Shown here one piece after another: positions 35,412-44,519 of a stretch of 64,000 nt of DNA (position 1 is the stretch's first letter; every line of letters begins with the position of its first letter). Below the pieces are notes generated by a model, which worked only from the letters and a program-made list of their open reading frames with translations, was not told where the DNA came from and made no database searches. This DNA is from Oscillospiraceae bacterium (GTDB lineage Bacteria; Bacillota; Clostridia; Saccharofermentanales; Saccharofermentanaceae): positions 1-64,000 of the forward strand of contig CACZGS010000005.1 in NCBI GenBank assembly GCA_902780785.1. Reading direction: 5' to 3'. The translations under genes were made by a program, and so were the position numbers.

Positions 35412-36021
35412 TAACAAGTATTACGCTTATTCTTCCTTCGTGTCTCGAAAAACGCGTTATCAGTATCTGGCAGCAGATCGTATCAGGTGATTTGCAGTCA
35501 AAACAGGTGCCTTTTTTCGAGCACGGGGTATTAAGGCCAAAACGCTGTGCGTTAACAGGCGCTGCGACAGTTCTCGCGCGCTTCATCGCAGAATCAAGAT
35601 CACTGCACACTTTATTCATTCCGACAACGAAGATAACATGCTTGGGGCCCTGGGCGATTGCAGACACCCTGTTAGAGTTGCCGTCGATATTAACGAGGAT
35701 ACCGTCATCAGTCATTGCGTTGGCGCTGGAGAGGAAAAAGTCAGCATCATAAGCCATGAGCATAGCCTGTCTCTTGTCTTCATACGCGTCGCGGTCAATA
35801 AAATCATAGTTGCCTGCTTTAAGCGCGTCGGACAGACCGATCTCATGAACGCTCATGGCACCGCCCATAGAAACGGAACTTCCCTCAGGGATCAGATCAA
35901 GAGCGATCTTCAGAGCCTCTTCCTTGCTTGCGGCATAGTAGCCTTTCATATTGCGTGACTCAAGTCCTGCAATGGTCTTCTGTGCCAGAAGTTCATTTCT
36001 CTTAAAGACATTGGTATTCAT
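35392..36021 (-). CDS. LUD-domain (lactate utilisation/DUF162) protein
   Basis: A 209-aa LUD-domain protein: SVSMGGAMSVHEIGL near residue 55, DADFFLSSANAMTDDG near 95, and GNSNRVSAIAQGPKHVIFVV. A C-terminal Cys cluster (CSKKGTCFDCKSPDTICC) could hold a metal or Fe-S site. LUD proteins are linked to lactate oxidation (LutC), but stand-alone forms like this are uncharacterised. ATG 36021 has GGGAGG seven nt upstream; the in-frame upstream codons are not supported. Confidence 0.8.
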   Translation of the reverse strand: MNTNVFKRNELLAQKTIAGLESRNMKGYYAASKEEALKIALDLIPEGSSVSMGGAMSVHEIGLSDALKAGNYDFIDRDAYEDKRQAMLMAYDADFFLSSANAMTDDGILVNIDGNSNRVSAIAQGPKHVIFVVGMNKVCSDLDSAMKRARTVAAPVNAQRFGLNTPCSKKGTCFDCKSPDTICCQILITRFSRHEGRISVILVNDELGF

Positions 36022-36040
36022 GCCCGGCCTCCCTGATCGG

Positions 36041-36562
36041 TCAACTGATATCCGCAAAAAGTCTGTCGAAAAATTCGCGGTATCTTTCCACGTGTTTCTT
36101 CATTGCAAGTTCTGACTTTGTATATTCCAGAAGTCCCTTCTTATCGACCCATTTATACTCAGTGGTCTCACCCTCCTGAAGCACAACGGAATCCTTATCA
36201 CAGTTTACAACGGCAAGATATGAATAGTAAATGCTGCGGTTCTTGTCGCTTACAGTTTTGTTAATGAATTCCATGCTGTCTGCCTTAAGGCCGGTCTCTT
36301 CGAAGAGCTCTCTTACCGCGCACTCCTCAGGTCCTTCACCCTGTTTTGCAGAGCCGCCGGCACTGGGTTCCCATAATCCGGGACAGATATCTTTTCTCAT
36401 ATCCCTTTTGGTCAGGAGGTAAGTTCCGTCCGTATGCTGCACGAGAATGTCGCTGACCAGATGATATAAGCCTTCCGGGATCTCATCATTATGCCCGTGA
36501 GTTCTCTCCCACACCTGATCTGTTATATTGCCGTCTCTGTCGTAAAGATCCCAAAGCTCCAT
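36041..36562 (-). CDS. NUDIX hydrolase
   Basis: A 173-aa protein with an intact Nudix box, G-x5-E-x7-REUxEExGU, seen as GGSAKQGEGPEECAVRELFE followed by ETGL (residues about 68-92). The N-terminus (LYDRDGNITDQVWERTHGHN) is of the IPP-isomerase/YfcD type, which binds and hydrolyses nucleoside-diphosphate-X compounds. GAGAGGG precedes the ATG. Middle gene of a five-gene operon. Confidence 0.88.
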   Translation of the reverse strand: MELWDLYDRDGNITDQVWERTHGHNDEIPEGLYHLVSDILVQHTDGTYLLTKRDMRKDICPGLWEPSAGGSAKQGEGPEECAVRELFEETGLKADSMEFINKTVSDKNRSIYYSYLAVVNCDKDSVVLQEGETTEYKWVDKKGLLEYTKSELAMKKHVERYREFFDRLFADIS

Positions 36563-36571
36563 ATTTCCCTC

Positions 36572-37498
36572 TCAAATCTCTTCTATTACCGATGTGCCTT
36601 CTTCGCCCATCGTCCATTTCCACTTCTCATTGAACCTGAGTTTACCGTTCTCTATCTTAGGCGCTGAATCGCATGACCCCGTCCTTAAGTTGCCGTCAGT
36701 ATTCATGTGCTGATAATTAAAGTGAAGATTATGTTCCTCATCCATCGTACCGATCAGGAATCCTTTAACGATATCGCCGCCTGAGTATTCAGCCCAGATG
36801 ACGTTGCCCTTCTGGTGATAGCAGAAAACGGTTTGTTCAGATACTTCGCCCGACGCGGAATTCTCAACAGCCGTGAAGAATCTGTCATCTACAGAGAATG
36901 ATTCTTCGGCATCAGCGAAAAAGTTCTTTCCCTTCTCATACGCCTTCTTTGTATTCTGTTCCCAGTTGCCTTCACGCGTTTCTTTCTCTCTTGATGTACC
37001 ATCGAAAACAACGAATTCCATCTGCTTAGCGCGGTTAAAGAGCCTGTCACCGAACATGACTTTCTTCATGCTCGCAAGAAGGCCAAACTGCTCGAGTCTC
37101 TCGATCGGATTACCCGCAGAACAAAGTATCATGGCCTTCTCCATCATCTTCATCTTCTTATCACCATAAGCAAAACCGTAGGACCATACTCTGTCAAACC
37201 ATCCGACGAGCTTTGCAGGTGCTTCGGTCCAGAATACCGGATAGATAAATGCTATTGCATCTGATGAATTGATCTTCTCATGCTCGGCAAGAACATCTGC
37301 TGCAACATCAGGAGTGTTCCTGTAGTTGGCATCCCTTAAATATTCCTGTTCGGACATATCAGCATTGAAGTCCATCTTGTAAAGATCCGAGATGACATAT
37401 TCATTCCCCGAATCCGTAATTCCCTTTATAAATGCGTCGCGGATATTTTTAGTAAACGAATCCTCCGACGGGTGGCAATAAACAATAAAAACTCTCAT
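36572..37498 (-). CDS. NAD(P)H:quinone oxidoreductase-type flavodoxin fused to a C-terminal lipocalin-like domain
   Basis: A 308-aa protein. Residues 1-195 are a flavodoxin-like fold of the NQO/MdaB type (VFIVYCHPSEDSFTKN for FMN/FAD binding, FIYPVFWTEAPAKLVGWFDR). Residues 212-308 form a separate beta-rich domain (TVFCYHQKGNVIWAEYSGGD, NYQHMNTDGNLRTG, KWKWTMGE) that elsewhere exists as a stand-alone protein commonly mislabelled N-acetylglutamate synthase. First gene of the operon to 34.0 kb. GGGAGAACGAGAA precedes the ATG. Confidence 0.8.
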   Translation of the reverse strand: MRVFIVYCHPSEDSFTKNIRDAFIKGITDSGNEYVISDLYKMDFNADMSEQEYLRDANYRNTPDVAADVLAEHEKINSSDAIAFIYPVFWTEAPAKLVGWFDRVWSYGFAYGDKKMKMMEKAMILCSAGNPIERLEQFGLLASMKKVMFGDRLFNRAKQMEFVVFDGTSREKETREGNWEQNTKKAYEKGKNFFADAEESFSVDDRFFTAVENSASGEVSEQTVFCYHQKGNVIWAEYSGGDIVKGFLIGTMDEEHNLHFNYQHMNTDGNLRTGSCDSAPKIENGKLRFNEKWKWTMGEEGTSVIEEI

Positions 37499-37616
37499 TT
37501 CTCGTTCTCCCTATTCCAACAACTCTATCAGTCCCATTATTATACCCTAAGTGCAATTGCGCCGTATAAGATTTATGTTTATCATCTAACTCAACAATTA
37601 CATTAAGGGGATCAAC

Positions 37617-38234
37617 ATGAGCAATATCAGGACCAATTACGAGAAGTGGTACGAAGGTGACGGTTACTATTGGGGAACCGAGCCTGCACGATTCTGCGAC
37701 GAGCTTATAGCACTCTGCCCGCCTTCTAAGGATAAGAAGGTCCTGGATATCGGCTGCGGCGAGGGCAAAGACGCCGTCTACATGGCCATAAAAGGTTATA
37801 CGGTAACCGCGTTCGACCTGACTGAGAACGGCATCAGGAAGACTCTCCGCCTTGCAGAAGAGCAGGGCACAACGGTCAATGCTTATGTTGATGACATCAA
37901 CACTTTTAAGACGGATGAACAGTTCGACATCATCTATTCTTCCGGAACGATCCAGTATCTCTTCGAAGAGAATAAAAAGGCTTTCTTTGAGAAGCTGGGC
38001 CGCATAACAAAGAAGAACGGCTTTGTATTCTTCAACGTATTTGTCGATAAGCCTTTCTTAGAGCTCCCTCCCGACTGGGACAAGGAAGAGAAGATGTGGA
38101 AACCGGGCGAGCTTTTCTCATACTTCCCTGACTGGAAATTCCACAGGATCGATGAGGTCATCTTCGAAGATAACAGCAACGGCATCCCGCACTATCACTG
38201 CATGGATACCATCGTCTGCGAGAAGATATTATAA
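37617..38234 (+). CDS. class I SAM-dependent methyltransferase
   Basis: A 205-aa methyltransferase with motif I VLDIGCGEGKDAVY (about 42-55), the acidic end of beta-2 in VTAFDLTENG, and motif IV YSSGTIQYL. It resembles the TehB/thiopurine-type branch and is cytosolic. Substrate unknown. AAGGGG precedes the ATG. Divergent from the redox operon on the other strand. Confidence 0.85.
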   Translation: MSNIRTNYEKWYEGDGYYWGTEPARFCDELIALCPPSKDKKVLDIGCGEGKDAVYMAIKGYTVTAFDLTENGIRKTLRLAEEQGTTVNAYVDDINTFKTDEQFDIIYSSGTIQYLFEENKKAFFEKLGRITKKNGFVFFNVFVDKPFLELPPDWDKEEKMWKPGELFSYFPDWKFHRIDEVIFEDNSNGIPHYHCMDTIVCEKIL

Positions 38235-38282
38235 GGGTCTCATACATACCGAAAATAACAGCTTTTACCATTCTTATTCCTT

Positions 38283-38765
38283 TTATCCGTCCATATTTTC
38301 GAGAAGATCAAAAAGTCCGTCCTGAGACAGAACGCCCCGCTTTAAAGATTGCGGGAACATTCCCTTCTCATCGGCTTCGTAATCTCCCTTAAATCCTGTT
38401 GCGAGATACTTATCAAGTATCTTGATGTCAGTCTTTGAAGCTTTGCCGTTAAGCGCTTTGTCGTAAAGGCTTTCCATATATCTCACACGTTCGGTCCTTA
38501 TCGCCTTCTCACTTAACTTATCCAAAACGATTATGTTATCGAGCCTCAGCTTATTGGCATTTGTAAGCGTATCAAGGGCTTTCTCCCTGTCAGAAAGCGT
38601 AAGGATATAAGCCGGTCTTATTGCCGTTATTACCTCTTTATCCCCTATGTCTTTATCTTCGGTATAAACGGCAGCATAAATGCCGGTCTCACGCAATTCT
38701 GCGATCAACGGCACATGTTTCTTCTTGATATTCTCAAATTTTACGAGCAGATACTTCTTTTTCAT
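38283..38765 (-). CDS. DUF4298-containing protein
   Basis: A 160-aa protein. The C-terminal half (about 85-160) matches DUF4298: RYMESLYDKAL, LDKYLATGFKGDYEADEKGM, LKRGVLSQDGLFDLLE. The N-terminal 80 residues look like an alpha/beta segment (YLLVKFENIKKKHVPLIAEL). DUF4298 function is unknown. The binding site is weak (AAAGAG directly before ATG). Confidence 0.65.
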   Translation of the reverse strand: MKKKYLLVKFENIKKKHVPLIAELRETGIYAAVYTEDKDIGDKEVITAIRPAYILTLSDREKALDTLTNANKLRLDNIIVLDKLSEKAIRTERVRYMESLYDKALNGKASKTDIKILDKYLATGFKGDYEADEKGMFPQSLKRGVLSQDGLFDLLENMDG

Positions 38766-38945
38766 CTCTTTATGTAATGCATTGTTTTTATAGCAAATAT
38801 CTGTCCTTGAACTTACCGGACCGCCTCATTATATCATTTCAAAATGGTCTAATCCCTCAGACGTGCTATAATATTGCTATCTGGGTGATTCTAATAAAGC
38901 TTATCTTATTGACTTTAATATGACCGTTATATTAGGAGTAAGACA

Positions 38946-39473
38946 ATGAGTACAGAGAATAGAGAACAACAGGTAGACCAGTTACTTAGAGGCATTTACA
39001 GAATGTGTGTAACCAGGGACGACTGCAAAGATTGTCCTTTTCACATTACGAAGTGCACATTTGGTGAGCCCAGACCCAGCACCTGGTTCGACGAAGAGAC
39101 CATTGAGAACAAGTTCGCTCCTAATTATCTGAGATTCACGGACAGAGACATCGTTATTGAGGCAAAAGAAGAGCCTGAGCCTTCCGAACAGCCCGCAGTC
39201 CGTCCTGCTCCGCAGCAGATCGCCGCAGCCGAGCAGCCCGTTGCTGAGCCCGCACCAGCTCCTCAGCCTGAACCTCAGTCCATCATACAGACTACTTCCA
39301 ATCCTGATGAAGACGGCACATGGCTCGTAAGCACCACAATGGGAAGTGTCTTTACAAAATACGTATTCATCTGCTCCAAATGCGGTTACAGAAAAGAATC
39401 GATGTTCTCATTTACACCGATGACCAATTGTCCGGAGTGCGAGAAGCGCAAGGCAGGCATTACACAACCTTAA
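38946..39473 (+). CDS. Cys-rich / Pro-rich hypothetical protein, 175 aa
   Basis: N-terminal domain with four cysteines in C-x5-C-x2-C-x6-C spacing (residues 21-37), a Pro/Glu/Ala linker (residues 77-118) and a C-terminal zinc ribbon CSKCGY..CPECEK (about 148-170). No membrane segment. Likely binds zinc at both ends; role unknown. AGGAG precedes the ATG. Confidence 0.65.
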   Translation: MSTENREQQVDQLLRGIYRMCVTRDDCKDCPFHITKCTFGEPRPSTWFDEETIENKFAPNYLRFTDRDIVIEAKEEPEPSEQPAVRPAPQQIAAAEQPVAEPAPAPQPEPQSIIQTTSNPDEDGTWLVSTTMGSVFTKYVFICSKCGYRKESMFSFTPMTNCPECEKRKAGITQP

Positions 39474-39476
39474 AAC

Positions 39477-39695
39477 TTAGATCTTAGAACGGATTATAAA
39501 GCAGGCTGCTCCTATCAAAGCAAGAACTATTCCGGTAACAAGGGATACGATCGAGCTGAGGCGCAGCCTTCTGTATAATTCTGTCGATCCGTCCAGCACG
39601 TGATAGTATCCGTAATTGTAGAACAGAGCCATCAGCAGTGCGATTCCGCAGGCAACGAAAACAATTATCCCGATTATCAGTAATGCTTTCCTCAT
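39477..39695 (-). CDS. small two-helix membrane protein, 72 aa
   Basis: Two helices (about 5-27 and 46-68) with a short Tyr/Arg-rich loop. GGAGGGC precedes the ATG. It converges with the Cys-rich gene (stops 3 nt apart) and is followed upstream by the membrane HNH gene on the same strand. Family unknown. Confidence 0.6.
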   Translation of the reverse strand: MRKALLIIGIIVFVACGIALLMALFYNYGYYHVLDGSTELYRRLRLSSIVSLVTGIVLALIGAACFIIRSKI

Positions 39696-39741
39696 ATTGC
39701 CCTCCTGCTCTTATTCTTGTGATCCTATTGTGATTATAGCA

Positions 39742-40224
39742 TTAGTATTTGTCATAGGGCTCTTCTTCATCAATATAATCGACACCGTAATCGATAATCT
39801 CCCTGACCTCTTCATTCGTCCTGAATCCTCCCTTCTTGCGGTTGCACCGCCAGCAAAGGCACTGCAGATTATCAATGTCCCTGCCGGTGCCGCCCTGCGA
39901 CACAGACTGAATGTGATCCACTTCAAGGAGCAGATAGTCGCCTAAGCCCTCGCAGAAGCTGTCTAAGATTCCCTTGGAGATCCCGCATATCTGACATGTG
40001 TAATTATCACGCTCAAGCACCCTGCGCTTATCAGACAGCTTTATCCTGCGCCTTCCGGCGACCTCTCGGTCCATGCTGTCCCTTCTGAAGATCGAATACT
40101 GCTGCATCTTAAATCTGACGGTCACCACGATGAGTACGATCAGCGTCACCGCCAGGAGCACGCCTAAGATCAGCGCCGGCAGGTTATTGCCCAATTCCAC
40201 TGTAAAGTCTTCATATGCAGGCAT
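39742..40224 (-). CDS. membrane-anchored HNH endonuclease-like protein
   Basis: A 160-aa protein with one N-terminal transmembrane helix (about 18-40) and a cytoplasmic HNH domain (about 70-150): CQICG, VDHIQSVSQGG (the catalytic DH), N..LQCLCWRCNRKKGG. Four Cys form the usual structural zinc site. HNH proteins nick or cut DNA or RNA; membrane tethering is unusual. I use ATG 40224, preceded by GGGGTGATC; the ATG ten codons earlier lies almost on the TATATT -10 box. Confidence 0.75.
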   Translation of the reverse strand: MPAYEDFTVELGNNLPALILGVLLAVTLIVLIVVTVRFKMQQYSIFRRDSMDREVAGRRRIKLSDKRRVLERDNYTCQICGISKGILDSFCEGLGDYLLLEVDHIQSVSQGGTGRDIDNLQCLCWRCNRKKGGFRTNEEVREIIDYGVDYIDEEEPYDKY

Positions 40225-40288
40225 AAAGATCACCCCGATATTGTTGTTCAGCATAATAATATACTATCAGGCGGTTTAATAATGGGAC

Positions 40289-40329
40289 TAAAAAAGAGGT
40301 GCCGTTTTCGAGGACTTCGAAAACGGCAC
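40289..40329 (-). terminator. intrinsic terminator of the surface protein gene
   Basis: Perfect 13-bp stem GTGCCGTTTTCGA/TCGAAAACGGCAC; on the minus strand followed by CTCTTTTTT. Confidence 0.85.
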
Positions 40330-40362
40330 GCCTTTAAACAAATAAATTAAAAACGCTTGAAA

Positions 40363-42531
40363 TTACTCGTCTTCCTTTGTGCTCTGCCCGTGAACGTGAG
40401 GTGCCGGCCTTGCTTTTCTGCGGGGAGCTCTCGATGCCCTGATCTCAAAGAGCACGCCTAAAACGCCTGCAAGAAGCATCACGATGCCGATGAAAGTAAA
40501 CGGACTGTCGGTCTCGCCGGTCTTCGGCACAGGAGCAGGAGCCTTGGCAATGTTTATCGCTGCCGTAGCCGTGCCGTCCGCAAACGTGATCTCGATGTTG
40601 TGACTGCCTGTTGAAAGCGTATCAAGATAGGCCGACTTGATCGTCAGGATAAGGCTTCCGGGGGCCTTATCACAGTTCTCATCACTGAGGTCAGAACCAT
40701 CAACTTTTGCGCTTACGAATTTGCTGAATGTCTGACTGTCATTGATGCTGCACTTTACGGTAATGACCATGTCCTTTCCGCTTCCGGGCACAAAACCGTC
40801 ACCTTCTACCGTAACTGTGTAGACAGGGTCTTCAGCGTAGGTATAAACATAATTGGTATCACCTGTGATCTCTGTATCCGTGTCAGGAGTCTTATCCCAG
40901 TCACCCTTCTTATAGCTTGCAGCAGGCTTTGTTCCGACAGCCGGAATCTGATCAGGAGCAAGCTTAAAAGTATCGCCTTCATAACCCTGGAAGACGACTT
41001 CAATGTCATCACTTCCGCCATTATCCCATTCGCCGTTTGCAACAATGAAAGTAACCTTCACACTGGTCTTGGGGATCACTGTCAGGGTGCCGGACGAATA
41101 TGAAACGTTGTAATTGGCTGTAACGTCCTCTCCATTGTCGTTAACTATCGTTGCTTCGGAAGGACTAAGTTTCTTACCGTCTGACGTGATAGTTACATTG
41201 CCGAGCGAGTGGCCTGATGCAGCACCGGTAAGACTTGCATAATCCTTGCTTAATTTGGGATCCTCTGATTCCTTGACCGTCTGGTCATTCGCTTGTACTA
41301 AAGCATTTGCTTTTTCGATCTTTACCGTGACACAGCTCTTTGCTGAGTTGCTGTGATCCTTGTCTCCGGCAGCTCTATACCAGACATAATAGGTTTTAGC
41401 ATCGTTTCCTTGAGGAATACTCTTGCTCCAGCCTGTTGCAGGCGCATTTGTCGCGTCATTACCTAAAGCATACTGCATCTCGCCATCTGTAGCCTCGCCC
41501 GCTGTAACAAGATCCATTGCATTGCCGGTATAAGTGAGGGTCTTTTCCTTCGGAGCAGTCTTGACGGTAGCTGCAGGAGCATCCTTCCAGGCTGCAACAA
41601 CGGTGATCACACCGTTTTTTACGTATTGGTCGTTAATATCACAACCATTACCCGGTAAAACGATCACGTCGACGATGTCGATTCTCCAGAAACTGAAAAT
41701 CTTGCCGTCGGGAGCTTCAAAGCCGCATTCCGGAAACTTATAATTATCGCCATCACTTACTGTTACCGGATCCATGCTGCCTGTACCGCCATTGGGATCG
41801 AATACAAGCTTATATTTCGCGATGGGAAATGCGAGGGCTTTATAGACACATTGAACTTCCGTTGTTGAAGGCTCTAACTTCGTTACCCTATTAAACCGGT
41901 CAGCAGCCATTCCGTCGATCTCGTTGATGAAATTTCCGGTAACAGCTTTTGCAGAATCCCTGTGACCCCTTAAAATTGCTGATGTGACATCTTTCCTGAT
42001 GGTAACTTTAGGAGAATCAATACCACCGAGACCACCATCGACTGTCAATGAGCCGCCCTTGATCTCTACATCTCCGATGCAGGATACTGCAGGACCTGCC
42101 CAGTCATCATACATTCTTAACTCAAGACTTCCCGAACCGGTGAAGAACAGATCGGCCCTGGGATTATCGATCTTTAACACATGATCCGAAGAGTTCGCAT
42201 AGTTACGTGTCTGGTTAACACTGCTATTGCCCTTACGTAAGATCGTCAGATCATCTGCACCGTTATAGTAAATGCATGCGTAAAGACTTGCGTTGTAGTT
42301 ATATCCCTCTCCTGTGTATTTGTAACCGTCAAGCGTCAGAGTATGAGTCACGGGATCGTAACTCCATTTATTATGCGATAAGTCGTTGCAATTAGTTGAG
42401 GTAACCTGTACTCCGCCGATCCAGAGAGGATACTTTTCCTCTTCTGCTGCCGATGCAAGTGCAGCAGGACAAAGTGCTGCCACCAGCAGGCATGTCAAAA
42501 GTGCTGCCAAAAGTTTGATTCTGCTCTTCAT
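40363..42531 (-). CDS. sortase-anchored surface protein with InlB-type and MBG-like repeats
   Basis: A 722-aa secreted protein. ATG 42531 (behind AAGGGGG) begins a signal peptide cleaved near ALASA-AEEE. Residues 35-190 are a beta-rich domain (WSYDPVTHTLTLDGYKY) that may be a right-handed helix; about 210-280 is an InlB B-repeat-like segment (YKLVFDPNGGTGSMDPVTV); about 375-430 is an MBG-like segment (SLTGAASGHSLGNVTITSDG); further beta repeats follow. The C-terminus has VPKTGE (LPxTG variant), a membrane helix and an Arg/Lys tail (RASRAPRRKARP), the cell-wall sorting signal. Adhesin or carbohydrate-binding roles are plausible. Own terminator follows. Confidence 0.8.
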   Translation of the reverse strand: MKSRIKLLAALLTCLLVAALCPAALASAAEEEKYPLWIGGVQVTSTNCNDLSHNKWSYDPVTHTLTLDGYKYTGEGYNYNASLYACIYYNGADDLTILRKGNSSVNQTRNYANSSDHVLKIDNPRADLFFTGSGSLELRMYDDWAGPAVSCIGDVEIKGGSLTVDGGLGGIDSPKVTIRKDVTSAILRGHRDSAKAVTGNFINEIDGMAADRFNRVTKLEPSTTEVQCVYKALAFPIAKYKLVFDPNGGTGSMDPVTVSDGDNYKFPECGFEAPDGKIFSFWRIDIVDVIVLPGNGCDINDQYVKNGVITVVAAWKDAPAATVKTAPKEKTLTYTGNAMDLVTAGEATDGEMQYALGNDATNAPATGWSKSIPQGNDAKTYYVWYRAAGDKDHSNSAKSCVTVKIEKANALVQANDQTVKESEDPKLSKDYASLTGAASGHSLGNVTITSDGKKLSPSEATIVNDNGEDVTANYNVSYSSGTLTVIPKTSVKVTFIVANGEWDNGGSDDIEVVFQGYEGDTFKLAPDQIPAVGTKPAASYKKGDWDKTPDTDTEITGDTNYVYTYAEDPVYTVTVEGDGFVPGSGKDMVITVKCSINDSQTFSKFVSAKVDGSDLSDENCDKAPGSLILTIKSAYLDTLSTGSHNIEITFADGTATAAINIAKAPAPVPKTGETDSPFTFIGIVMLLAGVLGVLFEIRASRAPRRKARPAPHVHGQSTKEDE

Positions 42532-42679
42532 AAATATGACCCCCTTCGTCATGCGGCACTCCGAGACCCCCACCAATATGACCGCGGGTATTTATGTATT
42601 GATTTTAAATGTTTTATGTCACAAACTCAACAACAATTATTTTTTATATGTGCGCGAAAAACATAATCCGCATCTATAT

Positions 42680-42711
42680 AAAAAACCGCCCCGTTTTCGA
42701 GAACGGGACGG
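42680..42711 (-). terminator. intrinsic terminator of the MutS-like gene
   Basis: Minus-strand CCGTCCCGTT-ctcgaa-AACGGGGCGG followed by TTTTTT. Confidence 0.85.
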
Positions 42712-42738
42712 GATGAAAATCAGGATAAATACCGGTCG

Positions 42739-44451
42739 TTATTCGGTCTTGCCGGTGAGCATCTCGTACGTTACGCCGTACTTCTTTGCGATGTCTGCAG
42801 CATAGGAAGAACCTTCCGGAGGCGCGATCGCGAGCTTGAAAGAACGCTTGCCTCCATCGCTCTTAACGATGAGCGAAGATGCCTTCTTTTTGAAGTCTTT
42901 GGAGAAGTCCTCCGCATCGATCCCGAGCTTATGCATGTGGGTGTTATAGATCGTTCTCGCACCCTTTGTAAGAAGCGCCTTTATCGAGTCACATGCGATG
43001 TAATAACCTTCTTCAAATGACGTCGTCGAGAATGTCTCGTTCATGAGAATGAGACTGTTGTCCGTCGCATTTTCAAAGATCTCCTTGAATCGGATGCACT
43101 CTTCACCGAGACGACCGAGATCCATGGTCTGGTCCTCGTCTGCAGGGAAATGCGTATAGATGCAGTCTGCAGGTGTAAATTCGAAGAAAGCTGCGGGAAC
43201 ATAAACGCCGGCCTGTGCAAGCGCATATAACAGACCGATACCCTGTGTTGCTGTCGTCTTACCGCCTCTGTTGGCACCTGTAAGGATATAGATCGTGTGA
43301 TCGTCATCGAAGACCAGGTCATTTACTACGAGATCCTTCGGAGTCAGGAGATTCATCGCAAGCTTAAAGTTATAGAATCCCCTTGCATCCATGGATACGT
43401 CGCTCTTAGGAACTGCCTTTGGCTTTGTGAGCTTAAAGCCCTTAGCTTCGATCTTTGTAAGGTAGTCTATGAACCTTATGTAGTATACGAATTCCGGGAT
43501 AACATCGGCAACTTCGCTCAGAGCCATCTCCGAATATTTATCGAGTGTTCTTCTCAGATTCTTTGCCATAACGTCAAGCATTTTGTTCAAAACTGTATCG
43601 AACTGCGCGGGGGTGTTGGCAAGTCCGTCGCTGTTAGGAATAGATGCAGTCGTGCTGCCGGAAGCAGAACGCGCCAGAGGATTTGTAGCTTTGATAGCTT
43701 CGGTCATGACACCTGCAAAGCCCGGAGCACCGTGCTTCTCGACTACACGGTAATGCATATCACCGTTCCAGTCGGATGTATCTTTGATCTTGTCACCTCC
43801 GATTCCGTCAGCAAAGTTGCTTACAATGTTGGACTTCTTAAACGGCTTGTTATTAACGGAAACGATACCCATGCTTACAGCTTCGAGGCGGCTGTTGAGA
43901 TTCATGCCGATGGTAACACTCTGGATCTCTGAAGTATCTTGGGTGAGCTTCTCAAGGTCCTTTTTGAGCTCGTTGAAATGCGCATCTGCATAGACCTCAT
44001 CGATGAATGCTCTGTAATCCTTAAGACCCTGTGACTTGATCCTCTCATCGCCCAGACACTCTTTAAGAGCATCAACACATGTAATGTAATCACGGTATGA
44101 GTTTAAGCGGTGCATCAGGAACCAGAGGCCTTCGACCTCGTCCTTTGATTTCTTGATAACGCCATACTGCTTATTGAATTCGATCTTCTCGAACAACTCG
44201 GAGATCTTCTTCCTGATGTCAGGAAGGTTCTTTAAGTCTTCGAAAACATCCTGTCTGTAATTTGTTACGTCGGGATCCGCTGACAGATGAGATAAGATAT
44301 TGGAAATTATCGACTGTTCCCTCGGTTCGGAAGATACTTCCTTTGTTATGACATCAAGACCAAGATCATGGAAAGCATCATCTTCGATCTTCGTAAACTC
44401 GTATTTTTTTCCTCTCGGATAGAGAAGGCTGAATTTCTTATCACCGATCAT
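42739..44451 (-). CDS. MutS-like ATPase without mismatch-recognition domain (paralogue 1)
   Basis: A 570-aa protein with the MutS core (lever/clamp helices, about 30-370) and ATPase domain V, but no N-terminal mismatch-binding domain (no Phe-x-Glu). Walker A is GANRGGKTT (about 390-398) where MutS has GPNMGGKS; the Walker B/D-loop segment is NETFSTTSFEEG (MutS: DEIGRGTST), and NTHMHKL supplies the switch His. It is related to but distinct from MutS2 (no Smr domain). DNA or RNA structure binding is possible. AGGGGG precedes the ATG. A winged-helix regulator lies just upstream on the same strand; a paralogue is at 57029-58585. Confidence 0.8.
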   Translation of the reverse strand: MIGDKKFSLLYPRGKKYEFTKIEDDAFHDLGLDVITKEVSSEPREQSIISNILSHLSADPDVTNYRQDVFEDLKNLPDIRKKISELFEKIEFNKQYGVIKKSKDEVEGLWFLMHRLNSYRDYITCVDALKECLGDERIKSQGLKDYRAFIDEVYADAHFNELKKDLEKLTQDTSEIQSVTIGMNLNSRLEAVSMGIVSVNNKPFKKSNIVSNFADGIGGDKIKDTSDWNGDMHYRVVEKHGAPGFAGVMTEAIKATNPLARSASGSTTASIPNSDGLANTPAQFDTVLNKMLDVMAKNLRRTLDKYSEMALSEVADVIPEFVYYIRFIDYLTKIEAKGFKLTKPKAVPKSDVSMDARGFYNFKLAMNLLTPKDLVVNDLVFDDDHTIYILTGANRGGKTTATQGIGLLYALAQAGVYVPAAFFEFTPADCIYTHFPADEDQTMDLGRLGEECIRFKEIFENATDNSLILMNETFSTTSFEEGYYIACDSIKALLTKGARTIYNTHMHKLGIDAEDFSKDFKKKASSLIVKSDGGKRSFKLAIAPPEGSSYAADIAKKYGVTYEMLTGKTE

Positions 44452-44519
44452 AAAGTTACCCCCTGCTAGATTGCGGATGCTAATATTTTAAACAAAACTG
44501 ATACGAAAAGATATCCGTG

